Assembly: GCA_025345505.1 (NCBI GenBank)
Contig: JANVCC010000174.1
Location: forward strand, 4,684,893-4,748,892
DNA length: 64,000 bases
From: Todiramphus chloris collaris
Lineage: Eukaryota > Chordata > Aves > Coraciiformes > Alcedinidae
Direction: 5' to 3'
A program made the position numbers and the translations under genes. Positions within the stretch are counted from its first letter, which is position 1. Each line of letters opens with the position of its first letter. Shown here piece after piece: positions 60,501 through 64,000 of this stretch. The notes beneath the pieces are model-generated. The model was not told where the DNA came from and made no database searches. It saw nothing but the letters and a program-made list of their open reading frames with translations.

Positions 60501-63129
60501 TTATCTATTGAATAGAATCTTTGGAGTAGGTGTAAACACAAACAACATGCTAAAAAGTTCACGCAGGGTACACACTTAGTACAGGGTGATAGAGGGAAAT
60601 GCGAAGGAAGTTTGTGGTTACAGATGGGTTGTTTGTTATGTTTTGGGGTTGTTTTTTTTTTATGTTAAAAAAAGATATCTTCCAGTGGTACTTGTCTGGG
60701 GTGCATTGCTTTCTGACTGATGGGAAGAGTTCTGCTGCACCCCGCCTGGTGTTGTAGCAGTAGGTTTCCAACCTTCAGACTTGTTTGCCCCCAATGTGCT
60801 TAGTATCTCCCAGAAGCACATCATCCACTGATGACAGACATCTCCCATCTTTCAACTCTGTGGCTGTTTCAGAGCTCTGTGGAGGTGAGCGTTGCTCTGA
60901 TCTGCGTGTTGTCTGTGAGTGCAAGTGATTGCAGCTTCTCTTGAAGCGACGTGCTCTTCGTGGCTGTGCGGAGCACGCTGGAGTTACCGGCTCTTCAGCT
61001 CCAGGGACAGGTCTGGTTTAGAACCCTGGGTGATGCTGGGTGCTCTGGGTACTGGAGCCTGCCCGCAGAGACACTGTGCTGGATCGTTAATTAATAGGAT
61101 AAAGCCTGTCTGACTGTTGGCATTCTGGTTTTATCAGACTTAAAATGCTTACTAAGGAGTATATTCCATGGCTGATTTTATCTGTGTGCAGTTCCAGAAG
61201 CGCTGTGACTGGAGGTGGAAGTTTTTTCCCCCTTGTGCTGTACCTGCCACAGCCCGGACTCATTTCTGCGTTCACTCTAAAAGCTTCTGTCAAGCCCAGT
61301 CAGTTTAAATGAGATTCAGAACTGGAACAGCAATAAGTGTTCAATCAAAGTATTTGATAAATCACTTAAACAATCTTGCAGATTGCAAATTCTGTAAATG
61401 CAAGTTCTGCACTTATTCAAAACTAGTGAATGTGACAAGACTAAGAGACAGCAAAGTCAAAACAGCAGGAAGAAAAACTCCGATTCTTTGATGAGATTAA
61501 AATACCAGCAATTTAAGTGGCAAGCAGGTAGGACTGTGCTGCTCGTGTAGCTTTCCAGCCAATACTTGAGCATTTACAAGGAGAATATACAGATGGGATA
61601 AAGAAGAGAAGGCTGATTTGATGATTGCAGCATAATTTTACCTTTTCTTTGGGGTATGTGTGTTTTTCTTAATATCTTGAATGGCATAATTTAGATGGTC
61701 AGGAAAGTTTTCGCTCTTATTAAATGGAATGACAAGTGACTGTAAAAGTAGGGGAAGGGAAATCTCAACAAACCCCAGATTGCTTTGAATGCTAAACAAT
61801 TTTTCTTTGCTGAGTCAGATTGTAGCATGAGCTTCCTCGGAGGGAATGCATTCTGGTAAGCGTTCCCGCGTAAAAGGTGAAAACAAAGTGTTGAAACACA
61901 CTCTTTGACCTGACTTTACTCCAGTTTGTTACCCACTGCAGCCACAAACGTGTCCAACTAGGGATTTAATAATATTTGTTTTGCTACAGTTTTGATTATC
62001 TCAAAGAAATAAGGAAGAAATTGAAGCAATTTTTTTTTAGTAGGTTCCAGAATGAAACCTTGTGTTTTCTCCCTTGACCTTTTCCCTGCACTGTTAATGA
62101 AAGAACTGTAGTGGATTATGATGGGAGAGGAGTAGGCTCATTGTCAGCACCAACACAAAGGCAAGCACTAAAGTCTTGAGATAAGTTTTCAGGGTTACCA
62201 GAAGGAAGATGAAAACAATACATCGTTTCAGACCATAGCTACTGTTGATTCTCAACATTTTAAAAGAAGAGTTGTTGGGTTCATTTGTGACCGATTCAGC
62301 GTTCTCCTATCATCTTTGTCCTTATGTATGATACTGGGGGTGTTTTTATTAGGATCCTGGAGCCAGCCCTTTGTGGACAGTGTATTTTGCCTGCTTCCAC
62401 CATTAACACGTTTCAGAAATCAGGAGTTTGATCACTTTTTGTTAAGATTACAGTAGGAGCCAGTTGACTTGAAGTCTGTGCTGGTCTCCTCCCAGGCATT
62501 TCTTTCCAGGGACATTAGCAAGTGACTGATCTCTTTGTCTCCTTTCCCCCACCTGTTTTACTGCAGATGTGAAATGTCTTAATTAGTGCGTAAAATGTCT
62601 GTTCTGGAAATAGATACATCGATCTGCAGGCAGCGTGAGGCCTCACGCGGGAAAGTTTTTAAGGGGTTTGGGATTCCTGAACGAAAGCTACTCTGCTAGC
62701 CACAGTACATTACAAACTACCTGGGATAGCATTTTGTCCAACAGTGAAGCTGGGCAGCTTTGCAGTGTGCTGCACTTACATGTCTATAAGTATATACAAA
62801 CAGACATGCTTAAACCTCCCAAACAGAAAATGCTGGAGGTTCCTAGAGGTCTTTTGCATCACTTTGGTGATAGGCTTGGTGCGACCTCCTGGTCTCGGGA
62901 TGTTTCAGGCAGGTCTTAGTTAAGCTGGTTTTCTGAAAAAGCTGCCCCAATACAGACAGTTTCAATCGATCAGTAAAGGTTTGCTTTCCAAACCAGTAGC
63001 TGCTGAAATGCCTTATTCTATTAAAAACTCCCCCCATAATTATTTTGTAACTGCACTAAAATCTACTTCACACATGTGGATATAATTAATAAAAAAAAAA
63101 AAAGCCCTTTAACTTGAAGGTAATTTTTG
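54591..63129. other. Intron 2, mostly featureless
   Basis: No exon, RNA gene or mobile element recognised. Frames such as 55603-56178 (minus) and 56404-56862 (plus) are open by chance and show no domain. T-rich and A-rich runs occur near 55061-55080, 60650-60672 and 63092-63104. Confidence 0.5.
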
Positions 63130-63740
63130 CTCTAAGAAGAAAGTAATTTTTCAGACTTGCTCGCGATGATTATTCTCTCTCCCGTAACCGCGGTGCGGTT
63201 AGCACATCGAGCACGTATTAATTAATGGAAATCAGCAGCTGTAAGGACTCGTCTAAAACTGGACGGTGCGTACAAGGTGGGATTATTTTAAAACCTTGAT
63301 TTGCTTGCACGATGCCAGTGCCTTTCTTTTCTGGGATGTCTGTGGCTCCGTCTAGCAGATTTGGAGAGGTTAAGCTCTGTGTGTGCGTGCAAGCGTGTGT
63401 GTGCGTGCGTCTGTTGTTTCTTTCTTCTTGAAATGCTTCACCACAGTAGGCAAAATGGATGAAACATAGAAAAAGAGAGACAATAAATAGTTTCCTAACC
63501 TGGCTCGGATAATAGAGAAAGTTCGTTAGATTTATTAATCCTCATTTTCCTTTGGACTGTCAGGCTTAGAGTGACAGTAAAAAAGCTTGTGACGACTTTG
63601 GCTAATTTGCACTCCATTCACTTTCTCATGAAAACCCATCAGGATGACTGAAGAACTGCTCTGCAATTGACCTTATTCAATGGCAGAGTGATATACTGGG
63701 AAACAGGCCAGTTTTCACAATGCCGAAAAGAGCAAATTGG
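63130..63740. promoter_or_regulatory. Candidate conserved non-coding element
   Basis: Contains an inverted repeat AACCGC/GCGGTT with a 3-base spacer (63186-63200, including the RUNX-like TGCGGTT), TATTAATTAATGG at 63216-63228, TTATTAATCCTC near 63533, and GCAATTGACCTTATTCAATGG near 63663. It is interrupted by a GT/GC simple repeat at 63377-63410. Confidence 0.45.
63377..63410. repeat. (GT/GC)n simple repeat
   Basis: Alternating purine-pyrimidine sequence of GTGTGTGCGTGC type, a sequence class that can adopt Z-DNA. Confidence 0.8.
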
Positions 63741-64000
63741 ACGGAATCTTTGTTCCTCTCTTTTTTTCTCTTTCCTTTTTATGCCAGTCTTGCTCTAGTT
63801 AAGCTCTCTCATTTGTTCCAGCCGTAGCTCTAGGGCTCAGGTCACCCTCTGTGGCTGCCATTGCAGGTGATCACTGGGCTGCTTGTCTTGGATGCAGAGG
63901 GGAGAGGGAGAGAGGGAGCTCGGGAAGACTCTGCCGCCGTGAAAAAGTCTCGGATGTCGCGCTCGGCCAGATGTGGATGTTCGGGGCCGGGAGGCTGGTT
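63741..64000. other. Intron 2, GC-rich at window end
   Basis: Composition turns GC- and CpG-rich from about 63890 to the end, with a GAGAGGGA purine stretch. It may be the edge of another CpG block cut by the window. No exon is recognised. Confidence 0.4.

Larger units (their letters stand above)
45339..64000 (+). other. PRDM16: PRDM16 intron 2 (partial, 3' end outside window)
   Basis: The intron starts with GTAAGC, a strong donor, directly after the Glu codon. The exon frame stays open for 60 more codons and stops at 45519-45521, so intron retention would give a truncated PR domain with a hydrophobic tail. No sequence encoding the remainder of the PR domain was seen before the window end, so the next exon is beyond 64000. 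Confidence 0.85.

Noticed and set aside
1-64000. tRNA, rRNA or microRNA genes
   Set aside because: No cloverleaf with A and B boxes or rRNA sequence was noticed. Hairpin precursors cannot be judged reliably by eye; a structure scan would be needed.
63890-64000. Start of PRDM16 exon 3 at the window end
   Set aside because: The sequence does not encode the remaining PR-domain residues in any frame I could recognise.

Overview
This is vertebrate nuclear DNA, most likely from a bird. It lies inside one large gene, PRDM16, on the + strand. The only coding sequence I can support is a 350-base exon at 44989-45338. It encodes a short acidic stretch, a proline-rich linker and the first part of a PR/SET domain. 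From memory of the family, its order and wording match PRDM16 exon 2 rather than the paralogue MECOM. No canonical exon 1 (the short N-terminal peptide) or exon 3 (the rest of the PR domain) is visible. The window is therefore read as most of intron 1 (before 44989), exon 2, and part of intron 2 (after 45338). The bird assignment rests on the exon wording and on the near absence of recognisable interspersed repeats in 64 kb; a turtle or crocodilian cannot be excluded.

Layout. 1-1990 is ordinary intron with a small local repeat near 1381-1480. 1990-3160 holds two CpG-rich blocks separated by an AT-rich, homeodomain-motif-rich block. The first CpG block carries a strong splice donor (2278) whose phase fits exon 2, so it may be an alternative first exon and promoter. 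3160-44988 is non-coding, with several blocks that look by eye like conserved developmental enhancers (11840-13440, 15180-15640, 20700-20890, 24030-24620, 30440-30800, 35620-36050, 41690-41960). Simple repeats are scattered between them. Intron 2 holds a 25-base minisatellite at 53170, a CpG-rich patch followed by an enhancer-like block at 53600-54590, and another enhancer-like block at 63130-63740. Good matches to the CTCF core motif lie on either side of the exon (38730 and 52049).

The sequence is best viewed as one exon of a developmental transcription regulator embedded in a broad non-coding regulatory landscape. I found no operon-like system, CRISPR array, prophage, transposase, or structural RNA gene. 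Almost every other open reading frame is a chance frame in intron DNA. The enhancer calls are judgements from base composition and motif texture, not from an alignment.
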